Below are positions 6,677 to 13,598 of a stretch of DNA of 15,728 nt, piece by piece. Position 1 is the first letter of the stretch. Each line of letters starts with the position of its first letter. This DNA is from Helicobacteraceae bacterium (GTDB taxonomy: Bacteria > Campylobacterota > Campylobacteria > Campylobacterales > Sulfurimonadaceae), in assembly GCA_027061425.1 (NCBI GenBank), contig JALSUN010000007.1, positions 1-15,728 of the forward strand, read 5' to 3'. The position numbers were made by a program, and so were the translations under genes. The notes under the pieces are model-generated. The model saw only the letters and a program-made list of their open reading frames with translations, ran no database searches and was not told the origin of the DNA.

Positions 6677-6997
6677 ATGCGTATGCCTAAAGGTTTTGGT
6701 AAAAACTACTTTACTCTTGCTGCTATTCAAGCGAGTGTCGTCCAACATCATCTTAGCGCAACCTCTGTACGTATTGCTTCTGATCACCTTATATCTACAG
6801 AGTTCGAAGATAAAGAGTCTGAGTCTGAAGAGCTAGAACTTCTTCTTAGTGCTTCTACCTTTTCTCTGCCTACCCATGCAGGCCATTGCGACTGTTACTA
6901 TAGACAACGCACCCGTAAGCACAAACTTCTAAACGCAAAACCCCAACAGAACATTCAAACCTACCGTTACTCCAACTCCGTCACCTCTCCACCCTGA
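6677..6997 (+). CDS. Small protein with an HCDCYY motif leading the B12 operon, unknown function
   Basis: The 106-residue ORF starts at an ATG with AAGGAG about seven bases upstream, just behind the likely operon promoter, and ends 49 bases before btuB. No signal peptide or membrane helix is evident. The N-terminal half starts MRMPKGFGKNYFTLAAIQAS; an acidic stretch follows (EFEDKESESEELELL, about 43-57), then GHCDCYYRQRTRKHK (about 69-83) and a polar tail ending in PP. His-Cys-x-Cys could bind a metal or redox-active partner. Codon choice resembles the neighbours and the ribosome-binding site is good, so I think it is translated. I recognise no family. It could be a regulator or accessory of corrinoid uptake, or a leader ORF that couples translation into btuB. 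Confidence 0.55.
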   Translation: MRMPKGFGKNYFTLAAIQASVVQHHLSATSVRIASDHLISTEFEDKESESEELELLLSASTFSLPTHAGHCDCYYRQRTRKHKLLNAKPQQNIQTYRYSNSVTSPP

Positions 6998-7046
6998 AAT
7001 ATGGAATGATTCATCACCTGACCCTAAAAAATTAAAGGAAAATATA

Positions 7047-8939
7047 ATGAAAACTACATTACTCTCACTCGCAGCGATTGCGACACTCACACTCTCTGCT
7101 TCTGCAGCAACTGCACAAAATGCATACACACTTAATGAACTTAATGTCACCGCTTCTCAAAACACTCAGCTTGATAAAAGAGACGTTCCTGACAGTGTTA
7201 CCATTATCTCTGAAGAGGCTCTTAAAGAGTCTCGCATTACCAACCTTGCGCAAGCACTTAACCGTCTTGGTAACATCGCCATGACACAAAACGGTGGGGC
7301 AGGAACTTCTGCTTCTGTTTTTGTACGTGGTATGGATGCCCGTCGTACATTGGTACTCATTGATGGTGTACGCTATAACAACCCTACAGGTATCGGTGCT
7401 ACTGCTGAATTTTCTCAGATCATGCTCTACAACGTCAAACAGATAGAGATCATCAAAGGTTCTCAAACAGGTGTTTGGGGTGCTGATGCAAGTGCCGGTG
7501 TCATCAACATCGTTACCACTAAAGCTGAAAAAGGTCTTCATGGTGTTGCTAATGTGGAATATGGTTCATTTGACACCAAGGTAGCCTCACTTCAAGCCTC
7601 ATATGCTACAGATGACTTTGATGTTCTTATGGGCGGATCTATCTTCCACACTGATGGATTTTCAGCTTATGAGCCGGTCAAGTCCGATCCCCTTTATGGA
7701 AAAAGATCAGATGTACTCGGACTTGAAAAAGACAACTACGCAAACAAATCTTTTAATGCAAAACTCGGGTGGAATATCACCAAACAAGATCGTGTAGAGG
7801 TCTCTGCACAGACGATAGACTCTAACTTACAGTTTGACGGCTTTCATGTTGATGACGCCAAACCAGAAATTGATCTAAAAAACCGTTTTTATGCACTCAA
7901 CTACAAACATGATGGTGAGAAAAATGACATCTCTTTTCAGTATAACCACTCATCATTTGATCGTGCTGTTTACGATAAAAACTTCCTTACGGGTCTCTAT
8001 GAAACATCCAACTATGTCGGTTCGGTTGATGAAGTCAAGTTAGATGACAAGTTTGACTATATGAAGGACAGTTTTATTCAAGGAGGTGTTTCGTATCAAA
8101 AATATGCACAAAAAGAGGTTATCTCTAATACAGACAAAGACTATACAGATGCAGCCCTGTTCTTGACAAACTACAACAAACTACAACTTATTTCAGATCT
8201 GGACACCATTGTTACAGAGTCGGTACGTTATGACAGTTACAGTGCCTTTGATAATGCCCTCACAGGCAAGATCGGGGCCAAGCAGTTTGTTTACAATGAG
8301 TACTATATCAGTGCGAACATTGGTACAGGTTACAATGTTCCAACTATTGGTCAACTTTATGGCATATATGGACCTAATGAAGACCTTGCACCTGAAAAAG
8401 TGGTGACAAGTGATATCACTATCGGTAGTGATGTCATCTGGGTCACAGGTTTTTATAATCAGATTGACAACCTTATAGATTATGTTCTTGTTGATCCTGC
8501 AAATTATGGATACCAGTACCAAAATGTTGAAGGTAAATCCATCTTAAAAGGTGCAGAAGTGGGTTACAAAGACTACTTTTTTGACCTTATCGGTGTGAGT
8601 GCAAACTACACCTATTTAGATGCTAAAGATGCAGACAAAAAGGAGTTGGCACGTCGTCCTAAACACCAGGCAGATGCAAGTGTCGTCTACTATGCCACAG
8701 AGACTTGGGACCTTGGTCTTAATGCTCAGTACATCGGTGAGCGTTATGATGGTGCAGACAAGACAGGTGCGATGACAGGAAAATACACTGTTGCCAACTT
8801 CGTCACCAATGTCACCATCAACAAATTTGTCTCAGTTTATGGTAAAATCGACAACCTTTCAGACACTTATTACCAGACAGTAGACGGTTATGCTACTGCT
8901 GGTCGTAGTCTCTATTTAGGTCTTAACGCAAAATACTAG
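7047..8939 (+). CDS. btuB: TonB-dependent outer-membrane cobalamin receptor BtuB
   Basis: The 630-residue product has a signal peptide (MKTTLLSLAAIATLTLSASA, cleavage near 20-23), a probable TonB-box region (YTLNELNVTAS, about 26-36), a plug domain (about 45-160) with SVFVRGMDARRTLVLIDGVR and IEIIKGSQTGVWGADASAGVINIVT, and a 22-strand barrel ending in an aromatic residue (LGLNAKY). The length is close to E. coli BtuB (about 614). The plug pattern fits the BtuB subfamily, and position at the head of a cobalamin operon supports corrinoid uptake powered by TonB/ExbBD, which are not in this window. AAAGGA stands about eight bases before the ATG. The gene is followed after seven bases by cobT. A receptor for another metal complex is possible on sequence alone but unlikely here. 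Confidence 0.88.
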   Translation: MKTTLLSLAAIATLTLSASAATAQNAYTLNELNVTASQNTQLDKRDVPDSVTIISEEALKESRITNLAQALNRLGNIAMTQNGGAGTSASVFVRGMDARRTLVLIDGVRYNNPTGIGATAEFSQIMLYNVKQIEIIKGSQTGVWGADASAGVINIVTTKAEKGLHGVANVEYGSFDTKVASLQASYATDDFDVLMGGSIFHTDGFSAYEPVKSDPLYGKRSDVLGLEKDNYANKSFNAKLGWNITKQDRVEVSAQTIDSNLQFDGFHVDDAKPEIDLKNRFYALNYKHDGEKNDISFQYNHSSFDRAVYDKNFLTGLYETSNYVGSVDEVKLDDKFDYMKDSFIQGGVSYQKYAQKEVISNTDKDYTDAALFLTNYNKLQLISDLDTIVTESVRYDSYSAFDNALTGKIGAKQFVYNEYYISANIGTGYNVPTIGQLYGIYGPNEDLAPEKVVTSDITIGSDVIWVTGFYNQIDNLIDYVLVDPANYGYQYQNVEGKSILKGAEVGYKDYFFDLIGVSANYTYLDAKDADKKELARRPKHQADASVVYYATETWDLGLNAQYIGERYDGADKTGAMTGKYTVANFVTNVTINKFVSVYGKIDNLSDTYYQTVDGYATAGRSLYLGLNAKY

Positions 8940-8946
8940 GAACACT

Positions 8947-10011
8947 ATGAACATCTTCTCTCTAACAGACCTGACACCTGCAACCTTGCCCCAAGGCAAG
9001 GCAGACTTTTTGCTTGCGGCTTCGGTGACACATACTTGTGACATTGAGGGCATTACTCAAGCAGGTCTTCCAGGGAAGATGTATCTTACGCCTACTCTTG
9101 ATGCAGAGTTTCTTTCCACAGGGGAGGTCTTCTCTTTAGAAGATTTAGCAGAAACAGCGACTGGGATTCCGACACCAGGCCTGCTCACCAGAGCAGTACA
9201 TACACTGACCCCTTTTGAAACAGTAAAGATCCTGGACTTGGGACTTGAGGTCTTACCACAGCAGTGTGATCTGCTCTCTTTTGACATATCGCCTAGCCCA
9301 TCCATCACATCACCTGAACACTTTAATGCACAAGCAGTTTTTGAGAAAGGACGCGCTTTTGGACGCAGTTACAAGCCCCAAGGCGATTATGTCATCATCG
9401 GTGAGTCTACACCTTCAGGAACGACCACTGCCCAAGCAGCCATACATGCTCTTGGTTTTAAAGATGCAGGACTTTTTGCCTCTTCATTTAAAGAGGCACC
9501 CACCTCCATAAAAGAGAAGACTCTTAAAAAAGTCCTCTCTAAAATCACGCCATCTATGGGACTTTTTGACAAACTCTCACATACAGCGGACAACACCTTG
9601 ATGTTTGTAGCAGGTTTTGTGCTTGAGGCCAGTCATCAGTACCATGTCGTGCTTGCAGGCGGTACACAGATGGCAGCGGCACTGCTCATTGCCGACACCA
9701 TCGCCTCTCGTGACAGCATCTATCACGATCCCCGTCACATTATCCTCTGCACTACACGCTGGATCGCAAAAGATGGCGCTTCCAACATCAACGCCCTACT
9801 CGCGCAACTTAACTTCAGACCCAAAGCACTTTACGCAGATTTCCTCTACGAAGATGCCAAAATCCCGGTGCTTAAACTCTATGATGAAGGCGAAGCCAAA
9901 GAAGGTGTCGGAGCCGGTGGCGCACTCGCCTACGGTTATATGCAAGGTCTCACCCAACAAGAGATCACCGCAGAAGTCGAACGTTCCATGATGGCTATGG
10001 CCAGTTCATGA
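8947..10011 (+). CDS. cobT: Archaeal/cyanobacterial-type CobT-like phosphoribosyltransferase (TIGR00303/UPF0284)
   Basis: The 354-residue product matches what I know of the UPF0284/TIGR00303 family rather than the classical bacterial CobT. It has LTPTLDAEFL (47-56), GIPTPGLLTRA (73-83), the nucleotide-loop motif GESTPSGTTTA (152-162) and LAGGTQMAAAL (about 236-246); classical CobT has GEMGIGNTT instead. The family is thought to transfer phosphoribose from nicotinate mononucleotide to the lower-ligand base (5,6-dimethylbenzimidazole or a related base), giving the alpha-ribazole phosphate used by CobS. Placement between btuB and cobU, with a 4-base ATGA overlap with cobU, supports that role. 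AGGAA precedes the ATG at 8947. It is cytoplasmic. The biochemical assignment is by family and context. Confidence 0.82.
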   Translation: MNIFSLTDLTPATLPQGKADFLLAASVTHTCDIEGITQAGLPGKMYLTPTLDAEFLSTGEVFSLEDLAETATGIPTPGLLTRAVHTLTPFETVKILDLGLEVLPQQCDLLSFDISPSPSITSPEHFNAQAVFEKGRAFGRSYKPQGDYVIIGESTPSGTTTAQAAIHALGFKDAGLFASSFKEAPTSIKEKTLKKVLSKITPSMGLFDKLSHTADNTLMFVAGFVLEASHQYHVVLAGGTQMAAALLIADTIASRDSIYHDPRHIILCTTRWIAKDGASNINALLAQLNFRPKALYADFLYEDAKIPVLKLYDEGEAKEGVGAGGALAYGYMQGLTQQEITAEVERSMMAMASS

Positions 10012-10523
10012 AAACCCTTTTTATAGGTGGCATCAAAAGCGGGAAGTCCCTGCTCGCCGAACAATATATTCTAAACCAAAGACCACAAACTAAAAACCAA
10101 AAACCATACTACCTCGCCACCACAGAGTTTATAGATGACGAGATCCAAAAGCGCATTGACATACACCAAGAGAGAAGAGCATTAAAATTTACCACCATCG
10201 AAGCACCACTTGACCTTGTAAGTGCCATCACTCCTCTCAACACACCTGTTCTCATAGAGTGCACCACCATGTGGATCAACAATATGCTCTATCACCAAAA
10301 AAGTAAAGAGCAAATTTTTGAGCACATAGAGACCCTAATGCAACTCGATTGTGACATTGTTATTGTCCACAACGACGTGGGAAGTGGCATTATCCCAGAC
10401 AATGCTTTAGCTAGAAAATATGTAGACATCAGCGGCATCGTCTCCCAAATGATTGCTTCACAATGTAACGAAGTCTACCACTGCATCGCTGGCATCGCCA
10501 CACAAATAAAGGGAAAGAAGTGA
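10008..10523 (+). CDS. cobU: Adenosylcobinamide kinase / adenosylcobinamide-phosphate guanylyltransferase
   Basis: The 171-residue cytoplasmic enzyme phosphorylates adenosylcobinamide and then transfers GMP to it, giving the AdoCbi-GDP used by CobS. A P-loop GGIKSGKS is at residues 7-14. RIDIHQERR places His53 at the position of the guanylylated His46 of Salmonella CobU. ECTTMWINNMLY and NDVGSGIIPDNALARKY are CobU family motifs. Its start overlaps the cobT stop as ATGA. Between the P-loop helix and YLATT lies a low-complexity Q/K/P/N segment (NQRPQTKNQKP, 23-33) encoded by an A/C-rich stretch. It accounts for the seven-residue shift of the catalytic His and looks like a small expansion. All key residues are present. 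Confidence 0.9.
   Translation: MKTLFIGGIKSGKSLLAEQYILNQRPQTKNQKPYYLATTEFIDDEIQKRIDIHQERRALKFTTIEAPLDLVSAITPLNTPVLIECTTMWINNMLYHQKSKEQIFEHIETLMQLDCDIVIVHNDVGSGIIPDNALARKYVDISGIVSQMIASQCNEVYHCIAGIATQIKGKK
10073..10105 (+). repeat. A/C-rich low-complexity stretch inside cobU
   Basis: Imperfect short units of the type ACCAAA, ACCACAAAC and TAAAAACC follow one another and encode a Gln/Lys/Pro-rich loop in CobU. The stretch contains almost no G. It resembles a decayed short tandem repeat. Confidence 0.5.
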
Positions 10524-10663
10524 ATAAAATTAATAATATAAAAAAATCACAACCTTTCAGCAGTGGGACATTGCTTGACTTTTTTAGCAAAGCGTTAAAA
10601 AAAAGGCAAGCTGTACCCAAGGGGCAGACCCTGTCCCCCTCCACCAAGACAAAAAATGACTAA
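10520..10663 (+). CDS. Possible 47-codon coupling ORF through the cobU-cobS spacer
   Basis: A GTG at 10520 overlaps the cobU stop (GTGA) and is preceded by AAAGGGAAAG. The frame stays open for 47 codons through both hairpins and closes with TAA at 10661-10663, eight bases past the start of the cobS ATG at 10656. The product would be a basic peptide starting MNKINNIKKSQPFSSG. It has no recognisable domain and is largely the translation of the inserted repeat. It is not in the cobS frame. Its possible meaning is translational coupling from cobU to cobS, because cobS itself lacks a clear ribosome-binding site. Chance is a serious alternative. Confidence 0.25.
   Translation: MNKINNIKKSQPFSSGTLLDFFSKALKKRQAVPKGQTLSPSTKTKND
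10564..10638 (+). repeat. Two-hairpin palindromic element between cobU and cobS
   Basis: The arm TGGGACATTGCTTGACTTTT (from 10564) pairs imperfectly with 10597-10619, which reads TGGGTACAGCTTGCCTTTTT on the other strand; the loop is about 11 bases. A second stem follows: GGGGCAG (10621-10627) against CTGTCCCC (10631-10638), with one unpaired T. The spacer is 132 bases where the other enzyme genes here overlap or nearly touch, so an inserted REP/MITE-like element is the simplest reading. GGGGxCAGxxxCTGxCCCC-type stems are, as I recall, common at REP-associated transposase repeats. It could also act as an attenuator before cobS. Confidence 0.6.
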
Positions 10664-11402
10664 TTACACAAAAGTTCAACATTTCTTCATGGGCTTTGCA
10701 CTAGCAGTCAATATGCTCACTATTTTACCTTTTTTCAAAATCCACAACTTCTTCAAAGGCATCAACGGTTACGCCGTGATGTCTTATCCTTTGGTCGGGG
10801 CGATCTTAGGTACTATTTTATGGGGTGTTTATCTTTTACTTCTACCTTTATTTCCCGAAGCCCATCTGCATATCATCCTCTTTATTTTATGGGTCGTACT
10901 TACCGGAGCCCTGCATCTTGACGGCTTTTCCGACACGGTCGATGGCCTTTTTGTTCCCAAAGAGCGTGCAGAAGAGGTGATGAAAGATCCTCATGCAGGT
11001 GGGATGGGGATGATATTTTCTATTACCTTTCTCATTTTCAAGGCCTCGAGTCTTTGGTTTTTGGATGCCATCTATCTGCTGCCTGTCATCTTGATGCTCT
11101 CACGCTACAACGCGGTACTGGCCATCTACTTTTTCCCCTACATTCGTAAAGAGGGCATGAGTACCTTAGCCAAGCAAGAGTTCACACAGACAGAACTCAT
11201 CATCTCCTCTCTCTTTGTGTTAGCCCTTGTTTTACTCACTAACACTTGGCTACTTCTTTCTGTTTCTCTCTTCATCCTTCTTATAGTTAAACGATTTTTC
11301 ATTAAACGCCTTGGTGGCTTCAGTGGAGACATCTACGGTTTTCTTATCGAAGTGACAGAGCTCTTTTTGCTTAATGTCTTGCTTATTGGAGTCAGTGCAT
11401 GA
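10656..11402 (+). CDS. cobS: Adenosylcobinamide-GDP ribazoletransferase (cobalamin synthase)
   Basis: The 248-residue polytopic inner-membrane enzyme joins adenosylcobinamide-GDP and alpha-ribazole (phosphate) to make adenosylcobalamin (phosphate). The family signature is clear: HLDGFSDTVDGL at 87-98, a DPHAGGMGMI loop at about 111-120 and LSRYNAVLAI near 147-156, between hydrophobic helices. The length matches the family. The ATG at 10656 has only a weak AAGAC upstream, while its neighbours have good sites or overlapping starts. The two-hairpin element may have displaced the original signal. An internal Met at residue 12 is a possible but equally poorly supported start. The 3' end overlaps cobC as ATGA. 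Confidence 0.9.
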   Translation: MTNYTKVQHFFMGFALAVNMLTILPFFKIHNFFKGINGYAVMSYPLVGAILGTILWGVYLLLLPLFPEAHLHIILFILWVVLTGALHLDGFSDTVDGLFVPKERAEEVMKDPHAGGMGMIFSITFLIFKASSLWFLDAIYLLPVILMLSRYNAVLAIYFFPYIRKEGMSTLAKQEFTQTELIISSLFVLALVLLTNTWLLLSVSLFILLIVKRFFIKRLGGFSGDIYGFLIEVTELFLLNVLLIGVSA

Positions 11403-12079
11403 TCATAACACTGGTCCGTCATGGTGAGGTAGAAGAGAAGTTTCATCGCTGTTACAATGGTCATAACGACATCTCACTTTCATCCAAAGGTCAAGAGGAA
11501 GCTTTAGAACTTGCACAAACCCTGAAACATCACAAGTTTGATGCCATCTACAGCTCAGATTTGAGACGATGCCAGGAGACAGTAGCACCCATTATAAATC
11601 AATTAAATCTAGCAACATCCACCGTCACTCCTGTGAAGACAGGAGTCTACGAAGAACAACTTTCAGTCAATTCTAACTCGTTGATTCCTGCCTCCGCAGG
11701 AATGACAGCAATTCCAACTATTTTTACAAAAGATCTCCGTGAAAAGTCCTGGGGCAGACACGAGGGCATGACCTTTGATGCCATTGTCAAGCATGATGGT
11801 CTCATCTATGAAAACTTCGAGCAGTGGATCAACGCTCTCGACGGTGAGCCCTACGATGCCTACATCGAGCGTATACGACACTTTTTCACCCAAACACTGC
11901 CACAAACAGGCTATAACAGTGTGTTAGTCGTCACCCATGCAGGAGTGATCCGTGTCTTGATGCATCTTCTGCAAGACATCTCTTTGCAAGAAGCCTTTAG
12001 CATTGATTTTCCTTACAGTGCTTATACTACGCTTGACACTAACACTTGGACTTTTGGAGAGACCCTATGCGTATCTTGA
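11399..12079 (+). CDS. cobC: CobC-like alpha-ribazole phosphatase carrying an in-frame repeat insertion
   Basis: This 226-residue histidine phosphatase has VRHGE with catalytic His8, YSSDLRRCQET with phosphate-binding Arg (about 51-61), LREKSWGRHEGM (113-124) in place of the usual LREISFGxWEG, and VVTHAGVIRVL with His180. In this pathway it removes phosphate from alpha-ribazole 5'-phosphate or from cobalamin 5'-phosphate. Between INQLNL and KDLRE lie nearly 40 residues where related enzymes usually have 10-15. The extra part is encoded by two inverted REP-like palindromes (11624-11706) and reads VTPVKTGV ... LIPASAGMT. The catalytic residues lie outside it and the frame is intact, so the enzyme may still work with an extra surface loop. 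It overlaps cobS by four bases and btuF by thirteen. Confidence 0.85.
   Translation: MIITLVRHGEVEEKFHRCYNGHNDISLSSKGQEEALELAQTLKHHKFDAIYSSDLRRCQETVAPIINQLNLATSTVTPVKTGVYEEQLSVNSNSLIPASAGMTAIPTIFTKDLREKSWGRHEGMTFDAIVKHDGLIYENFEQWINALDGEPYDAYIERIRHFFTQTLPQTGYNSVLVVTHAGVIRVLMHLLQDISLQEAFSIDFPYSAYTTLDTNTWTFGETLCVS
11624..11706 (+). repeat. Inverted pair of REP-like palindromes inside cobC
   Basis: The first palindrome (11624-11647) has arms ACTCCTGT (11627-11634) and ACAGGAGT (11639-11646) with a GAAG loop. The second (11683-11706) has arms ATTCCTGC (11684-11691) and GCAGGAAT (11696-11703) with a CTCC loop. The reverse complement of the second matches the first at 19 of 24 positions, so they are two copies of one repeat in opposite orientation, 35 bases apart. 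The 83-bp total fits the roughly 28 extra residues in CobC. The family resembles the widespread ATTCCTGC...GCAGGAATGAC repeats. Confidence 0.8.
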
Positions 12080-12867
12080 TGCTTATTTTACTTACACTCA
12101 GCCTCTATTCCCAAGAGCGCATTGTTACCCTGAGCCCTGCCCTCGCAGAGATCGTCTCAGGTCTTGGAGAGGAGAAGCATATAGTAGGCGTGAGTGACTA
12201 CACCCTCTATCCGTCTACATTACAGTCTCGTCCTCATGTAGGCGGTTATACTAATCTCTCCATAGAGAAGGTACTCGCACTGAAACCAACACTCGTTATC
12301 GGGCTTGAACACCAAAAAGCCTTTTTAGAGAAGGTCTCTCATTTTGGTGTCAAGACCATAACACTCAAACTTGAAAGTATCACAGAGATCAAACATGGTA
12401 TTTTTGTTCTTGGTGAACAACTTCAAAAATCTCAAGAGACACAAATGCTTATAGAGGCCATAGACTTTGCCATCAATAATGCTCCAAAAAGTTCAAAACA
12501 CCCCTCGGTACTTGTTGTCTTTGCCAATGCCAGCTCCCTTTCAAGAGGAGTCTATGTTGCAGGACACGACCTCTTTTTTGAGGAGATCTTAGAGATTTGT
12601 GGTGCACATAATGCCTACACAGATGACTATGCCCTACAGCCCATACTCTCTCCAGAAAACATTATTGCCACAAACCCTGACCACGTCTTGCTCCTTCTAG
12701 GGCCACTAGACAAAACAGACCCACTCTCTGCCAAAAGGGCATGGTTGAAACTGCCTATAAAAGCTGCCAAAGAGAGGCAGATACGTGTCATTCAAAATGA
12801 CTATATCCTCATCCCCTCACAGCGTATTGCCAAGAGCATCACCACCATTTGTAAGGCACTCCAATGA
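12067..12867 (+). CDS. btuF: Periplasmic corrinoid-binding protein BtuF
   Basis: From the ATG at 12067 the product is 267 residues with a short signal peptide (MRILMLILLTLSLYS) followed directly by QERIVTLSPALAEIVSGLG, the usual start of BtuF/TroA-type binding proteins. GVSDYTLYP and the VLALKPTLVIG strand are also typical of the family. The two-lobed protein captures corrinoid in the periplasm and delivers it to BtuCD. GGAG stands about eight bases before this ATG, inside the end of cobC; the longer frame from 12046 adds seven residues that would spoil the signal peptide. Its stop overlaps btuD by four bases. An iron-siderophore binding protein is the alternative by sequence; context favours B12. 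Confidence 0.82.
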   Translation: MRILMLILLTLSLYSQERIVTLSPALAEIVSGLGEEKHIVGVSDYTLYPSTLQSRPHVGGYTNLSIEKVLALKPTLVIGLEHQKAFLEKVSHFGVKTITLKLESITEIKHGIFVLGEQLQKSQETQMLIEAIDFAINNAPKSSKHPSVLVVFANASSLSRGVYVAGHDLFFEEILEICGAHNAYTDDYALQPILSPENIIATNPDHVLLLLGPLDKTDPLSAKRAWLKLPIKAAKERQIRVIQNDYILIPSQRIAKSITTICKALQ

Positions 12868-13598
12868 TAGAGACCCAAGTACTCTCTTGTGGTTATGAGC
12901 ACAACATCATAGAGGCACTCTCATTTAAAACAGCCAAGAACCTCGTCATCCTTGGTGCCAATGGTGCAGGCAAAAGTACTCTGGCAAAAGCGCTCTGTGG
13001 TCTCATAGAGTATGAAGGGGAGATTCTTATTAACACTACCTCACTCTCTCACTTCAGCGCCCAAGAACGTGCTAAAAGCATCACCTACATTCCACCAAAG
13101 CTTGAGAGTTACGACACCTATATCACCGTATTAGAGTTTGTTTTAATGGGGCGCCACCCCTACAAAAGTCCTTTTAGTGATTACACTGATAAAGAACAGG
13201 CGCTGGCCAGAGCACTCATAAAAACGCATGCTCTAGACCCCAGAAAAAGCATTGGTGCACTCAGCTCTGGTCAACAACAACTGCTACTCATCACCCAAGC
13301 ATTAGCACAAGAAAGTAAAATCATTATCTTCGATGAGCCTACCGCCAACCTTGACCCTAAACATTCCCTTGAGTTTTACAAAGCCCTGCAAGGTCTCAAG
13401 AGCGACACTCAAAAAGTTATCATCACCCATGACCTGGGCCTCGCTTATAAACTAGGTTATGAAGTTCTTTTTATAGAACAAAAGAGTGCCAAACACTACC
13501 AAAATTCCAAAGACTTTTTCACCTCTGAAAACCTCCACTCCTGCTACGGTGTCTCTTTTGAACAACACGCAGGACTCATAGGTGTCTGTTATGAGTAA
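12864..13598 (+). CDS. btuD: ABC transporter ATPase BtuD with an altered Q-loop
   Basis: The 244-residue nucleotide-binding subunit powers corrinoid import with BtuC and BtuF. Walker A GANGAGKST is at 31-39, ABC signature LSSGQQQ at 133-139, Walker B IIIFDE at 153-158, the D-loop follows as NLD (162-164), and the switch His is His189 (ITHD). The Q-loop is unusual: where FecCD-type ATPases normally have Y-V/I-P-Q, this reads YIPPKLE, with Pro78 in place of Gln (codon CCA, one base from CAA). The signature has Ser for the first Gly (LSSGQ), a tolerated variation. All other catalytic residues are intact. The gene overlaps btuF by four bases and btuC by eight. Confidence 0.85.
   Translation: MIETQVLSCGYEHNIIEALSFKTAKNLVILGANGAGKSTLAKALCGLIEYEGEILINTTSLSHFSAQERAKSITYIPPKLESYDTYITVLEFVLMGRHPYKSPFSDYTDKEQALARALIKTHALDPRKSIGALSSGQQQLLLITQALAQESKIIIFDEPTANLDPKHSLEFYKALQGLKSDTQKVIITHDLGLAYKLGYEVLFIEQKSAKHYQNSKDFFTSENLHSCYGVSFEQHAGLIGVCYE

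Noticed and set aside
6618..7046. Cobalamin riboswitch before btuB
   Set aside because: The leader and the gap before btuB are too short, and no conserved core segments are recognisable; the region is mostly coding.
7065..8522. Antisense and alternative-frame ORFs across btuB
   Set aside because: They have no ribosome-binding sites or domains, while the btuB frame has a signal peptide, plug and barrel throughout.
11399..12079. cobC as a pseudogene
   Set aside because: Despite the repeat insertion the frame is open from ATG to stop, and His8, Arg57, Glu115 and His180 are all present.
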